Shown: one piece after another, positions 1-11,889 of the stretch
Layout: each line of letters opens with the position of its first letter
Numbering within the stretch: the first letter of the stretch is position 1
From: Cryptomeria japonica
Taxonomy: Eukaryota; Streptophyta; Pinopsida; Cupressales; Cupressaceae
NCBI RefSeq assembly: GCF_030272615.1
Contig: NC_081412.1
Span: 672,106,852 to 672,170,851, forward strand
Direction: 5' to 3'
DNA length: 64,000 nt
Notes under the pieces: generated by a model
Database searches by the model: none
What the model was told of the DNA's origin: nothing
The model's input: only the letters and a program-made list of their open reading frames with translations
Made by a program: the position numbers and the translations under genes

Positions 1-788
1 CAATAATCCAGGGACTGGTCTGGTCGTAGCTTTGCATTTCATGTGCATTTAGCTTGTATTTCATTCTTGCAGGGGATCCCACATGCTCCTTTCATCCAAG
101 GTTAAATCTATCACAAGAATCATCAAAGTATCATCACAAGTGTATACGCAATCAGAATAATGACTCATATCTCTCCATATATTGTCGACCTAGCAAAAAT
201 CTAATGCTATCTCTCTCAACAGAATCAACATTAGTATATCCAAATTTTTCTGCAACCTGATATCAATAAATTGTCAGTTCTTTATCTAATCAACCTTATC
301 AATTCAATCAGCCAATAAAATCTAATATATCTTATCATGTCTTATATAGGATGTATCCTTCCTGAAACTGGATGTTCTGATCATGTCTTATACAAGATAT
401 ATCATTCCTGAAACTAGACATTTTTTATCATCTTTGTCTTATACAGGAGGTGTCATTCCTGAAACCAGACCAATTCTAGATCTTATCAATCTAATCAATC
501 AATATTTATCAATATTAACATTGAGAACCACACTATCATGATCAAAAAACTTGCATTTTCACCAAACACGGTTGCAGAATCACATCTTTTCTAATTGAGA
601 TATCAATTTCGCAAAAAGTCGCAAAACTCCAAAGATCAATTATCTTAATTGATCTCCCAAGGGGGCATCATCATACTATAATTTAGCAATCAAGATTTGG
701 GGAATCCTATCAAATTGATATCATCACCAAAATGAGGTTATTCTTTGAATCAACACATCATCACACCTCACTTCAAAGAGGGGCAAAA
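1..788 (+). mobile_element. 3' internal (non-coding) end of a Ty3/gypsy-like LTR retrotransposon
   Basis: Non-coding sequence directly upstream of the LTR at 789. It ends in a purine tract with the pattern AAGAGGGGCAAAA, a good polypurine tract for plus-strand priming, so the element is in plus orientation and only its 3' end lies in the window. Three imperfect copies of a motif of about 50 bases (GTCTTATA followed by TTCCTGAAAC) start near 340, 390 and 441. The small open frame at 54-260 has no recognisable domain and I do not call it a gene. Assignment to gypsy rather than copia is inferred from LTR length and the long 3' untranslated region. Confidence 0.6.
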
Positions 789-1789
789 TGTATACTCCTA
801 AAAATGGTCTGAAGATAATTAATTGAATAAGCAATTATTTAATTAATCTCCCTCCCCAATTTAATTGAATTCATTAGCAATTTGATTAAAGATCCCCTTT
901 CATCTACTTATTAATAAATCTAAGGATTTATTTAATATGTTCATTTCAATAGTCCTCTTTGATTAATTAATTCAAATTAATTAATTCTTCCCCATCAAAT
1001 TCATTTTTTCTAATCTCCTAATTAATTAAAACAAATCAATTATGAGTTGTTGAAATTAATTAGCCTTTTCCTATTATTTGAATGTTTAAATTCAATTCTC
1101 CTAATTTTTAACCACCTAACCTAACCATTCCTAAACCTAACCCATTTCATCTAACCACATGTCCCCTTTCCTTGAACACTTTTCCCTCTCATGAGCAAAG
1201 CTTTGTGACACTTGTCACTAAGTGTTCCCTTTCATCCAACCTCTTCTAGAAGCCTCTTTACACTTGTCACCATAGAGATGACAAATGTTCCCTTTAATCC
1301 AACCTCTTTACCAACCTCCTCCAATTTCACCATTGATATCTTCAAATCAATCTTGACCATTGATTCTTGCCACATCACCCCCTAGCCTTGGAAATCCTAT
1401 TAATCGACCCCATTTTGGAGCACAAAGTGCCCATTCATCTCATTCACCCCTGATTGATCCCATCTCATTTGCATCTCATGCATTGTTACTATAGGCATAT
1501 GCAATCTTAGTTTATCATTTTAGCATATTTTCTAGCATAATCATGGAATCATGTAGCTTAATCATTATCACTACTAGCTTAAATGCATCATTTATCATTT
1601 ATATCCTCCATCTAGGTGTAGTCAAGTCACTAGAATTTTCCTAACCAGGTCTGAGAGAAAAATTCATACTCGCATTTACTAGGAGGCAATAGATCGCTTA
1701 GCTATGGTTTTATTTTTCTTTTCTTTAAAATCATTAACCATGCTTGTAATGATCTATTGAGTGTTTTGTGTTGCAGTTGTAGGTATACA
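789..1789 (+). repeat. LTR (3') of a gypsy-like element, 1,001 bp
   Basis: Begins TGTATAC and ends GTATACA, a perfect 7-bp inverted terminus of TG...CA type, and follows a polypurine tract ending at 788. The body is rich in AATTAATTA runs. Sequence immediately after 1789 is the integrase region of an unrelated minus-strand copia fragment, so this element appears inserted into that fragment. The 5' half of the element and the matching target duplication are outside the window. Confidence 0.75.
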
Positions 1790-3436
1790 GTTCACAAGCA
1801 CATCAGTCTTAGTCTCAACCTTATCTTTAAATAGTTTGAACTTTTTAAAAGCCTCATATTTCTCCCTTAAAAACGTATCCCACATCATTCTAGAATAATC
1901 ATCAATTATTAGCATAAAATATCTATCACCTTGAAAACTTTTGATTCTAGCAGGACCATATAAATAAGTATGAATAAGATCAAGAACATCATTAGATTTA
2001 TCTTGTATACTCTTAAAAGAGGTTCTTACCTATTTTCCCATTTAAAATTCCGTACATACCATATTATAGGGCTTCACAATCTTAGGTATATCTCTAACTT
2101 CCTTAATTGAACTGATCTTTACAATGCAGTCAAAATTCACATGACATAGCCTCTTATGCCAAAGTCAACTCTCATCAATTTTTGCAGTCAAACATGCCTT
2201 CTCATCAGAATTCAAATGAAAGCTATTACCTTTTGTCTGTGTACTGGTAGCAATCTCCAATCTAGATCTATTAATAATGTTGAATTTTCCATCCTTGGAT
2301 TGTAATTGAACCTATTCTACACCAACTATCTTACACTCAAAAGATTATTCTTTAAACCTTCAACATAAAAAACCTTATCAGTCTTGTGCTTACCATCTAA
2401 TGATATCATTCCTTTTCCCTTTGTCATGCATGTTTTGTCATCTCCAAATCTAACCAGACTACCATCAAATTCTTGCAAATATAGAAACTTCCTTTTATCT
2501 CCAGTCATATGATGTGAAAATTCACTATCAATTGCACATTTATCTTTAACTTCAATTTTAGCAGCAAGGGCCTTTTCTTCAGATACTTTCCCTTCCAATA
2601 CCAGATCATCTTCCTTGATAGACAGAAATACCCATTCCTTTCCATTACTGGAACCACGAGCAGATTCTTGTATCGGTTCATCATCATAATCAGTCACACC
2701 TTCCTAATCAGCAAAGTAACATGATTTGTCTATATTTCTCCTGTACTTATTCTTGTTTTGATATTCAGGGTTAGGCTTAAAAGATCTTCTAGCTCTTTCT
2801 TCAAATCCTGAATTCCTTTCAGGACATCTAGATGCAAAATGACCTATCTTATTACATGCAAAACATTTAAAGGGCGATTTTCCTTCATACTTACTTCCTA
2901 CCGATCCTTGGTACTCTTCTAGCAAATAGGGCTTCAAGTTGCTCAAATTCTTCATCTTTCGTTTTCATATTTTCCAATTCCTTTGCATACAAAACTTTCC
3001 AATCTTGCTTGTCAGTTGATGATGTAGATGTATGAAAAGAAGGTTAATACTTCACAGCTCCAGAAGGTCCAAATTCTTCAAGCTCAAAAACAAATAATTT
3101 CCCAACAAAGGTATCCCTATTGATAGAAGTGTTTTCCATTGTTCTTAACTCATTAATTGTAGAAGCCTTGATCTTTTAAGCAAGTGGTAAAGCTCTCAAA
3201 ACTTTAGAAACTATTTCATCTTCGCTCAAAGATCCAAAACAACATTGAATTCCCATGACAATTTCATTTACCCTTTCCATAAATGTGATAATCCTTTCAT
3301 CTTCATCCATCTTCAAATTTCCATATCTCACCCGGTAACCATCAAGTATAGCAATCTTAACAATACGGTCACCTTCATTTGGAGTCTCCAATTTTTCCCA
3401 TATAGCCTTTCCAATTGATTTGTTAGTTAATCCCAT
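1790..3436 (-). pseudogene. Truncated Ty1/copia gag-protease-integrase fragment
   Basis: Read on the minus strand from 3436 down. A Gag segment at 3436-3176 is followed by a CCHC zinc knuckle with the pattern CFACNKIGHFASRC in the open stretch 2955-2704. A retropepsin region lies at 2697-2326, where the usual DSG reads DSE (motif AIDSEFSHHMTGD), followed by the FVEGLKNNLLSV-type GAG-pre-integrase motif. Frameshifted integrase core then runs to about 1795, and its first catalytic aspartate reads tyrosine (IHTYLYGPAR). It is cut at 1789 by a gypsy LTR and at 3436 by a plus-strand copia RT. Several frameshifts and stops make it non-functional. It belongs to a different family from the copia array next to it, judging by its Gag and protease sequence. 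Confidence 0.8.
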
Positions 3437-4795
3437 TATGGTTTACAAGACAAAGTTTAATAGTGATGGGAGTGTTAAAACACACAAGGCAATAATAGTT
3501 GCTAAAGCCTTCACACAGAAGTATGGAAATAATTATGAAGAGACATTTGCACTAGTAGCAAGACAAGAGACCATTAGGATGCTAATTTCATTAGCAACTT
3601 AGAAGAAGTGGAGCATACATCATACGGACGTGAAAAGTGCCTTCTTGAATGGGTACTTAGAAGAGGAAGTATATGTGGTGCAGCCAAAAGGTTTTGAAGT
3701 GGATGGAAAAGAGCATCATTTCTATAGGTTGAAGAAAGCTTTGTATGGCCTCAAGAAAGCACCAAGAGCATGGTATGCTAGGATTGATGGATACTTTCAG
3801 GAGAATGGCTTCCATAGAAGTAAGAGTAATCCCACCATTTACTACAAACAAGAAGGTATTGATATTCTAATCATAAGTTTGTATGTTGATGATATACTGA
3901 ATATGGGTAGTAGTTATAAGATGAAAGATCTTGGTCTCATCAAATATTTTCTAGGAATGGAGGTTTATCAAAGTAAGGATGAGATTTTCATTTGTCAAAC
4001 AAAGTATTCACATGATATGTTGAAGAAATTTGGTATGACTGATTGTAACCCTGCCTCCACTCCAAGTGCTCATGGAGTTGTGTTGTGTAGAGATGCTGGT
4101 GCTGATTTAGTTGATGAGACAACTTACAGAAGTATTGTGGGGAGCTTGATGTTTCTAACCCACACAAGGCCTGATATTGCCTATTCAGTTTCACTTGTTT
4201 CAAGGTATATAAAAAATCCATTAGAAATATATATGAAAGCAACCAAGAGGATTTTGAGGTATGTGAAAGGGACTTCAAATTTTGGTATTCGTTACTACTC
4301 TTTTGAAAAGTTCAATCTTGTAGGCTTTAGTGATTCAAATTGGGGAGGTAGTATGGATATTCATAAGTTCATATCTAGAAATTGGTTCTCTTTGGGTTCT
4401 TGATTGATTACATGGAGCTCAAAAAAGCAAAGAATTGTTGCCCTCTCATCCATAGAAGCAAAGTATGTTGCAATTGCCTTAGAAGGTACACAAGCCCTTT
4501 GGCTCAGAATTTGTTTTAAAGAAATTGGAGAAAATCAAATTCAACCTAAGGTGATTTATTGTGACAATGTGAGTGCCATCAAATTAGCAAAGAGTCTGGT
4601 TCATCACAGTAGAACAAAGCATTTTGACATGAAATATCACTTCATTCAGAATTTGGTATAGAAGAAGGAAGTTGAATTTAAGCACATCAACACTTAGGAT
4701 TAGCTAGCAGATATCTTCACCAAAGAAGTTGCGAAAGCTCAATTTTTGGCACTCTGAGATAAGATTATAAGCCCTCTCAGTATCAAGGGGGAGTA
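3437..4795 (+). pseudogene. Copia array unit 1: reverse transcriptase-RNase H remnant
   Basis: The 3' part of a copia pol. The RT begins abruptly at VYKTKFNSDGS near 3440, has an in-frame stop at 3600, and resumes with [20 protein letters not shown]. The RT catalytic YVDD is at 3882-3893. RNase H follows, with the aspartate motif DSNWGG, then a stop near 4402, then SSIEAKY and YCDN motifs up to 4661. Beyond the stop at 4661 the decayed tail retains DIFTK before the polypurine tract AAGGGGGAG at 4785-4793. Compared with unit 3 it lacks 42 bp after YVDD, between copies of ATGAAAGAT. The 5' half of the unit is missing: the junction at 3437 abuts the opposite-strand fragment. Confidence 0.85.
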
Positions 4796-6620
4796 TGAAG
4801 ATAAATGATGTTGTTGTTCGGTTAGAAAGATCCAACATGTATACACCATCATGAACCAATAAAAGCATAGTCATGCACCGTCAAAGAATTCGAATAGATT
4901 TAGGCTATTCTTAGTTTTTAGTTTTTACATTCTTGAAAATAAAGCATGTTGTGCATGCTATTAGTTAAATTTAGTTTGGAGTTTATTTTAAGATTGTTTC
5001 TATGCACCCAAGAATGCATTCCCATAGTTGTTTTAGTTTCTTGATTTAGTTTTTACCATGTAGTGTTTATTTTAGAGTTTTAGTGTGATTTTTTCCACCA
5101 AATAAATGCATGCATAGAATTCTCTATCCTTAGTACTGTATGTTGTATTTTTAGAGACTAAGAATTCTTTTCTTATTGAAGCTGGAAAAATCTATTTATA
5201 GGGAATCTTTGTATTATTTTTTATTAAGTAGTAATAGAGAATTTGTGTGATGTTCAAAAAACAGGCCACTCTGTTTTTATTTTGATTTGTGTTTGTTATA
5301 TTTCTCGAATTTGATTATTGTTGTTATAGTATGTTCTTTTCTATTTTATTTGATTAATCAGTTGGCTCAAAGGAGATAGAGTAGTTTCAGATTCTACAAT
5401 AGGAACATAAAAATTTGTGCCAACTTTTTAGATAGTGCTTTGCAAATTAAAGAAATGTGAACACATCAAAGGCTATGTATTTCTTATTTCCAATCACAAT
5501 CTCCCTATTTGTGTTTATCCCTTTTTGATTCAGAGCAACAAAAAGGCCTTGTTACATTGGAAAGGGAAGGAAAAGTGCACGACGGGGCAAGAAGGATTGT
5601 TTTTACTGAGCACATTAAAGAAATGCAAATATACTCAAAGGTTATGCAATTCCTATTTCAAATCACATTCTCCATACCTACATTTGCCCTTTTCAAATTT
5701 ATAGTGATGGAAAAATAATGTTACATTGAAAAGGGGGAGGAAAAGTGCAGGGCACCATAAGCAAACTATTATTTTATTTAAGGACAAATTTCCTTGGAAG
5801 GGGGCAAGAAAATGGTGTTGTGGGAGAAGTTTCTAAGAAGTGAAGGGTTGTTAAGAAGTAGAAGAGATTAGTCTTCCAGAGGATCTCTCATGGGAGAAAG
5901 AGTGTTAATGGCACACTAAATATTTATTTTAAATTTTTTCATCATATCAAATAAAAATATTGAAAAAAATCTACCGCTACTTTATGTATTTAATATTTTT
6001 GTAAATTAAAAAAAATCATTATTAAAATATATTTTTTAAATTTATTTAAAAATTATTTTAATATTAATTTCTTTATATAAAGGGTCTAACCACTATTTTA
6101 TATATCTATGTATTTTATAAATCAAAATTAATTATTTATAAGACCGCACAAATATAATATAATAAATTATGTGAGTAAAATAAACCAATGATTGAAGTAA
6201 AAAATATATTTCTTAAATAAACAAAAGAATTCAAGTATGAAAATTAATATTAAAATGATTTATAAAAAAAAAACAATATATTTAAATAACAATTTTTTAA
6301 GTTTATTAATATAAGATATATAAAGTAGAGGGAGAAGTTTTTTAATTTTAAATATATTTATCTCATCTAATTAAAAAAATTGAAATATAAAAATATAGAA
6401 AGATATATAAAGTAGTGATAGAAAATTTAATAATGTTAAAACAGTGAATGAGAAAATCATAAAATGTTGGAAAATAATGTAAAAAGGCCGGCGAAGATGA
6501 ACAAGTCGCAAATAACAACGAAAAATAGTGAAAGTCAAGAGAAAAGTGGTCAACAGACATACATTGTCCGATCGTCTTGCATTAGCTTTTATTCATTTTC
6601 ATCCATAGATTTCAAAAGTT
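4796..6620 (+). repeat. Copia array unit 2: LTR plus 5' leader (shared middle LTR)
   Basis: The LTR starts TGAAGATAA directly after a polypurine tract. Its right edge is uncertain: a TACA near 5396 is the best candidate, giving an LTR of about 600 bp. I find no clear tRNA primer site. A TATTTATA at 5194-5200 could be the TATA box. The leader contains a direct duplication of about 160 bp (around 5445-5590 and 5600-5755, sharing AAAGAAATG and GGAAAAGTGCA). From 5930 to 6480 it is very AT-rich. Essentially the same 1.5 kb recurs at 10021-11567. No Gag N-terminal coding is visible, unlike a normal copia element. Confidence 0.7.
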
Positions 6621-6835
6621 AGATTGTGCATCTCATATAGAATACTAAAGATGCAAACAATGGTAGTGCAAAAGTCAATCAAGGCCAAGGTAAAGGGTAA
6701 AGCAAAATTTATTCAAGAGGAAGAGGTGGTTCTAGATGAAGAGGTAGACATAGATTTGATAAGAGAAATGTTCGAAGTTACCATTGTAATAGGTATGGCC
6801 ACTTTGAAAGAGAATGCAAATTGAAAGAAGGTAAA
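6621..6835 (+). pseudogene. Copia array unit 2: Gag zinc-knuckle remnant
   Basis: The only Gag coding left in the unit. A frame with two stops encodes an RGRG-rich stretch followed by YHCNRYGHFEREC, which is a CCHC knuckle whose first cysteine now reads serine (SYHC). The continuous 66-residue open frame at 6624-6824 is a different frame of the same DNA and is not meaningful. The capsid-like N-terminal part of Gag is absent, and the AT-rich leader joins directly upstream. The same truncated arrangement is in unit 3 near 52650-52850. Confidence 0.7.
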
Positions 6836-7894
6836 AGTGTTAACTATGCTCAAGAAAGAAGTGAGAATCCTCCTGATCACTTATGTTTATATTATGTCAA
6901 GGGTGAAAATACTAGTAAAGATGTTTGGTATATAGATTCAAGATGCTCTAACTATATGACAAGGAATGAGAAGTTGTTTTCAACAAAGGATGGGAGTTTC
7001 AAATCCAAGAGCCAGCTTGGTGACGATAAATCATTGGAGGTTGCTGCCAAAGGAGATATGGAGGTGCAAATAAAAGAAGGTATAAAGAGTATTCATGATA
7101 TTTATTATACTCCACAATTAAAGCATAATTTGTTAAGTGTTGGGAAGCTATGTGAGAAAAAATATAAAGTAATATTTGAGAATAAGACATGTACTATCTA
7201 TGATAAGAATAAGGGCAATAGGGTGATCATCGTTGTGCCTATGACAAGAAATAGGATGTCCCCCTTGAGGTTTTGTGGACATAACAAGAGTTTGGAAAAT
7301 ATGGCTTATGAGGATTCAAGTTGGTTATGGCATCTCAGGTATGGATATTTAAATTTTCATAGTTTGAAGTTTCTAACCTCCCATGCATTAGTTTCTGGTT
7401 TGCCCAAGGATGAGGAACATAAGGAGGTTTGTGAAAGATGTGCTAAAGGCAAACATGCAAGGGAAAAGTTTCCAAAGGGATATACTTGGAGGGCCTATCA
7501 CTCACTTCAGCTTTTTCATTTAAACATATGTGGTCCTATGCAGACTAGGAGTTTGGGTAAGTCATCATATTTCACCACTTTTATTGATTATTACAAACGA
7601 AATTGTTGGGTATATTTTTTGAAGGCCAAAGATGAATCCCTAGATACATTCAAGAAGTTCAAAGCCCTCATGGAAAATGACAACGGGTGCAAGATCAAAT
7701 TTTTGAGGATTGGTCATGGAGGAGAATTTTTCTCAAAGGCTTTCCAGAGTTATTGGGATCAAAATGGAATCAGGAGGCAGCTTACTACTGCATACACACC
7801 TCAACAAAATGGGGTAGCTGAAAGGAAGAATCATACTATGGTTGAAATGGCAAGGTGCTTGTTACAAATGAAGGGTTTGAGAAATTCTTATTAG
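6821..7894 (+). pseudogene. Copia array unit 2: protease and integrase core (inactive)
   Basis: A 357-residue open stretch. The protease active site reads DSR in WYIDSRCSNYMT, where copia elements have DSG. A GAG-pre-integrase segment follows (YYTPQLKHNLLSVG), then the HHCC zinc finger (WHLRYGY, FHS, CERCAKGKHA at about residues 170-212). In the integrase core the first catalytic aspartate is asparagine (FHLNICGPM), the second motif reads IGHGGEF instead of TDNGGEF, and the glutamate in NGVAERKN is kept. The protein could therefore not catalyse integration. It ends at a TAG at 7892, and the frame continues in the next segment. The family is certain; activity is excluded by the missing residues. 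Confidence 0.88.
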
Positions 7895-8776
7895 GGAGAT
7901 GCAATTGCTACATTAGTGTACTTCCTCAACTATTGTCACACCAGTTCACTCGAAAAGATGACACCTCGTGAAGCTTGGAATGGGAAAAAGCTGAATTTTA
8001 ATCATTTCAAAGTTTTTGGTTGTTTGGCTTATGTACATGTACCTAATCAAAATAGAAAAAAGTTAGATGCAAAGAGTGAACCATGTATTTTTATTGGGTA
8101 TAGTGAGAAAATCAAGGCTTATAGATTGTATAATCCCATCACTAATAAGCTTATTGTCTCAAGAGATGTAATTTTTTATGAAGGGGGAGTTTATGGTCAT
8201 CAAAAAGGCCATGTTGAGAAGACAAAATCTATTTTGAATGATGATATAATTGCTGATATTGATCATGAGCAGCCAACTAATGTTTTTGTATGTAGTGGTT
8301 TAACTCCACCAAGAAGCCCTTCATTAGGTTCTTCAGTACCAAGTTCAAGTCCAACTTCTTCTCCAAGTTCTACAAGGAAAGTAAGGAGATTGAGTGATAT
8401 CTACCAAAGGACTAGAAATCAAGTACATGAAGAAAACCCAATAGGTGACACAATGAATTTTTCTTTATTAGCCAAGACTGATTTTGAACCATCATGTTTT
8501 GAAGATGCATGTACTAATGATGTTTGGGTGCAAGCCATGGAAGAAGAGATGGACTCAATTAATAGGAGTGAAACTTGGGAGTTGATAGAGCTTCCACGTG
8601 ACAAGAAGAAGATTCACACCAAAAGGGTCTACATGACCAAGTTTAACAGTGATTGGAGTGTTGAAAGACACAAGGTGGGATTAGTTGCTAAAGGCTTCAC
8701 ACAGAACTATGAAATTGAGTATGAAGAGACATTTGCACCAATACCAAGACAAGAGACCATTAGAGTGTTGATTTAA
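7895..8776 (+). pseudogene. Copia array unit 2: integrase C-terminal part and RT N-terminus
   Basis: An open stretch of 286 residues from 7916, in line with the preceding integrase. It carries the copia-typical segment FKVFGCLAYVHVP and IFIGYSEKIKAYRLYNP, a serine-proline-rich linker (PPRSPSLGSS), and the RT entry motifs WVQAMEEEMDSI, VAKGFTQ and YEETFAPI. The frame stops at 8776 (VLI then TAA). There is no separate start codon: this is one polyprotein broken by stops. About 480 bp of this segment (8080-8560) is much more similar to unit 3 than the flanking regions are. Confidence 0.88.
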
Positions 8777-10020
8777 TTAGAAGCTTAGAAGAAATGGATC
8801 ATACATCATATGGACGTGAAAAATGCCTTCTTGAATGGGTACTTAGAAGAGGAAGTATACGTGGTGCAACCACAAGGTTTTGAAGTGCATGGAAAAGAGA
8901 ATCATTTCTACAGGTCGAAGAAGGCTTTGTATGGCCTCAAGCAAGCAGCAAGAGCATGGTATGCTAGGAATGATTGATACTTTTAGGAGAATGGCTTCCA
9001 TATAAGTAAGAGTGATCCTACCCTTTACTACAAACAAGAAGGTACTAATATTCTAATCATAAGTTTGTATGTTGATGATCTATTGTATATGGATAGAAGT
9101 TCTTAGATGAAACATGAATTCAAAGCTGCTATAATGAATGAATTTGAGATGAAAGATCTTGGTCTCATGAAATATTTTCTAGGAATGGAGGTTTATCAAA
9201 GTAAGGATGAGATTTTTATTTATCAAACAAAGTATTCACATGATATGCTGAAGAAATTTGATGACTGATTGTAACCCTACCTCCACTCCAAGTGCTCATG
9301 GAGTTGTATTGTGTAGAAATGATGGTGTTGATTTAGTTGATGAGACAACTTACAGAAGTATTGTGGGGAGCTTGATGTTTCTAACACACACAAGGCCTGA
9401 TATTGCCTATTCAGTTTCACTTGTTTCAAGGTATATGAAAAATACATCAGAAATATATATGAAAGAAGCCAAGAGAATTTTGAGGTATATGTATCAGACT
9501 TCAAATTTTGGTATCCATTAATACTCTTCTGAAAAGTTCAATCTTGTAGGCTTTAGTGATTCAGATTGGGGAGGTAGAATGGATGACCGTAAATCCACAT
9601 CTAGAAATTATTTATCTTTTTGTTCTAGTTTGATTACATGTATCTCAAAAAAGAAAAGTATTGTTGCCCTCTCATCCACAGAGGTAGAATATGTTGCAAT
9701 TACCTCAGCAGGTACACAAGCTCTTTGGCTCAGAAATATTTTCGAAGAAATTGGAGAAAATCAAATTCAACCTACGGTGATTTATTGTGACAATGCGAGT
9801 GCCATCAAATTAGCAAAGAATTTGGTTCATCAGAGGAGAACAAAGCATTATGACATGAAATATCACTTCATTTGGGATTTGGTATAGAAGAAGAAAGTTG
9901 AATTGAAGCACATCAATGCTTAGGATCAGCTAGCAGATATCTTCACCAAAGCAGTTGTGAAAGCTCACTTTTTGGCACTCTAAGATAAGATTTAAGCCCT
10001 CTCAGCATCAAGGGGGAGTA
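8777..10020 (+). pseudogene. Copia array unit 2: RT catalytic domain and RNase H (inactive)
   Basis: The reading frame is interrupted by stops at 8776, 8788, 8977, 8985 and 9104, and by a 2-base deletion near 9257. Recognisable segments are [35 protein letters not shown] and the RT catalytic YVDD at 9068-9079. Then come MKYFLGMEVYQSKDE, the RNase H aspartate motif DSDWGG (about 9560), SSTEVEY (about 9675) and YCDNASAIKLAKN (about 9785). Decayed tail sequence encodes the DIFTK motif at about 9940, and the polypurine tract AGGGGGAGTA ends at 10020, just before the next LTR. Confidence 0.87.
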
Positions 10021-11567
10021 TGAAGATAAGTGATTTTGTTGTTCGATTAGGAAGCTCCAACATGCATACACCATCATCCACCAATAAAAGAATAGTCATG
10101 TATCATCAAAGGATTTGAATAGATTTAGGATATTCGTAGTTTTTAGTTTTTACATTCTTGAAAATAAAGCATGTTTTGCATGCTATTAGTTAAATTTAGT
10201 TTGGATTTTGTTTTAAGACTGTTTCTATGCACCAAAGAATGCATGCCCATAGTTGTTTTAGTTTCTTGATTTAGTTTTTAGCATGTAGTGTTTATTTTAG
10301 ATTTTTAGTGTGATTTTTTCCACCAAATAAATGCATGCATAGAGTTCTCTATCCTTAGTACTTTATGTTCTATTTTTAGAGACTTTGAATTCTTTTCTTA
10401 TTGAAGATGGAAAAGTGTATTTGTAGGGAATCTTTGTATTCTTTTTTATTAAGCAGTAATAGAGAATTTGTGTGACGTTCAAAAAATAGGTCACTCTGTT
10501 TATATTCTAATTTGTGTTTGTTATATTTTTGTAATTTGATTATTGTTGTTATAGTGTGTTCTTTGTTATTTTATTTGATTAATCAGTTGGCTCAGAGGAG
10601 ATAGAATAGTTTCAGATTCTATAGTAGGAACATAAAAAATTGTGCCAACTTTTCAGATACTGCTTTCCAAATTAAAGATATGCAAACACATCAAAGGCTA
10701 TGTATTTCTTATTTCAAATCACAATCTCCCTATGTGTGTTTTTCCCTTTTTGATTTAGAGCAACAAAAAGGCCTTGTTACATTGGAAAGGGAAGGAAAAG
10801 TGCACGACAAGGCAAGAAGGATTGTTTTTGCTTTGCACTTTAAAGAAATACAAATATACTCAAAGGTTATACAATTCCTATTTCAAATCATGTTCTCCCT
10901 GCCTACATTTTCCCTTTTCTAATTTATAATGACAGAAAAATAATGTTACATCGATAAGGGGGAGGAAAAGGGCAGGGCACCACAAGCAAAATATTATTTT
11001 ATTTAAGGATAAATTTCCTTGGAAGGGGGCTAGGAAATGGTGTTGGATAAATTTCTAAAAAGTGAAGGGTTGTTGAGAAGCAGAAGAGATTAGGCTGCCA
11101 AAGGATCTCTAATGGGAGAAAGAGGCGGTGTTAATGGCACACTAAATATTTATTTTAAATTTTTTAATCAGCTCAAATAAAAATAGTTAAAATTGAAAAA
11201 ATTCTACCACTACTTTATGTATTTAATATTTCTGTAAATTAAAAAAAATCATTATTAAAATATATTTTTTAAATTTATTTAAAAATTATTTTAATATTAA
11301 TTTCTTTATATAAAGGGTCTAACCACTATTTTATATAACTATATATTTTATAAATCAAAATTAATTATTTATAAGACCACACAAATATAATATAATAAGT
11401 TATGTGAGTAAAATAAAACAATGATTGGCATTAAAAATATATTTCTTAAATAAAATAAAAAAGAATTCTTGTATGAAAATTAATATTAAAATAATTTATT
11501 AAAAAAAATAATATATTTAAATAACAATTTTTTTAGTTTATTAATATAAGATATATAAAGTGGAGGG
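10021..11567 (+). repeat. Copia array unit 3, 5' part: LTR plus leader
   Basis: Starts TGAAGATAAG after the polypurine tract and matches 4796-6335 along its whole length, including the duplicated leader segment and the AT-rich stretch. The match ends at 11567 inside the leader, exactly where the large insertion begins. The continuation of this leader is found at 52315, so the two pieces are one interrupted unit. The last seven bases TGGAGGG (11561-11567) are the left copy of the target duplication. Confidence 0.8.
11561..11567. repeat. Target-site duplication, left copy
   Basis: TGGAGGG here, TAGAGGG at 52315-52321. The uninterrupted paralogue in unit 2 reads AAAGTAGAGGGAG at 6323-6335 with a single copy. 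One mismatch between the two copies is consistent with age. Confidence 0.65.
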
Positions 11568-11600
11568 GTATATGCACGAAGTTGTGGTACCAAAAAGGTG
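11568..11600 (+). repeat. Left terminal inverted repeat
   Basis: Starts GTATATGCACGAAG. It shares the exact core AAGTTGTGGTA (11579-11589) with the reverse complement of 52292-52302. The match continues through CAAAAAGG, and after a 10-base gap in the left copy through TGCCAC. About 26 of the first 31 positions agree. Confidence 0.65.
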
Positions 11601-11624
11601 CCACACTTCAAAATAAAGTTTTAA

Positions 11625-11740
11625 ATGCGCATAAGGCGCATGCCTTATAAGGCGCATGCCTTATAAGGCGCGCACACTATAGGATGTGCACCCTATAGTC
11701 CGTGCACCATATAAGGCATGTGCCTTATGCACCTTTAAAA
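11625..11740. repeat. Subterminal palindromic repeats
   Basis: Tandem hairpin-forming units, ATAAGGC-GCAT-GCCTTAT, occur twice overlapping at 11631-11666. Variants CACTATAGG/CCTATAGT and CATATAAGGCATGTGCCTTATG follow. A similar stem with the same GCAT loop (ATTTGGC-GCAT-GCCAAAT) is at 51385-51402 near the other end. Clustered subterminal repeats are commonly transposase-binding sites in plant DNA transposons; that role is inferred here. Confidence 0.55.
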
Positions 11741-11889
11741 CTTAAAAAAAAACCTGGTCCGCATTTTGGATGCATTCTACATTCCCAAACCCACATTTTA
11801 GCGATTTTGGGTGCCATTTTCTTGTGCTCGCCCTTTGTAAAAGCTTGATATTGGGCACTAAGTTATCTATCTCTCATCAAAATGTCGCC

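Noticed and set aside
54-260. 68-residue open frame at the window start
   Set aside because: No domain. It lies in the 3' untranslated part of a gypsy-like element.
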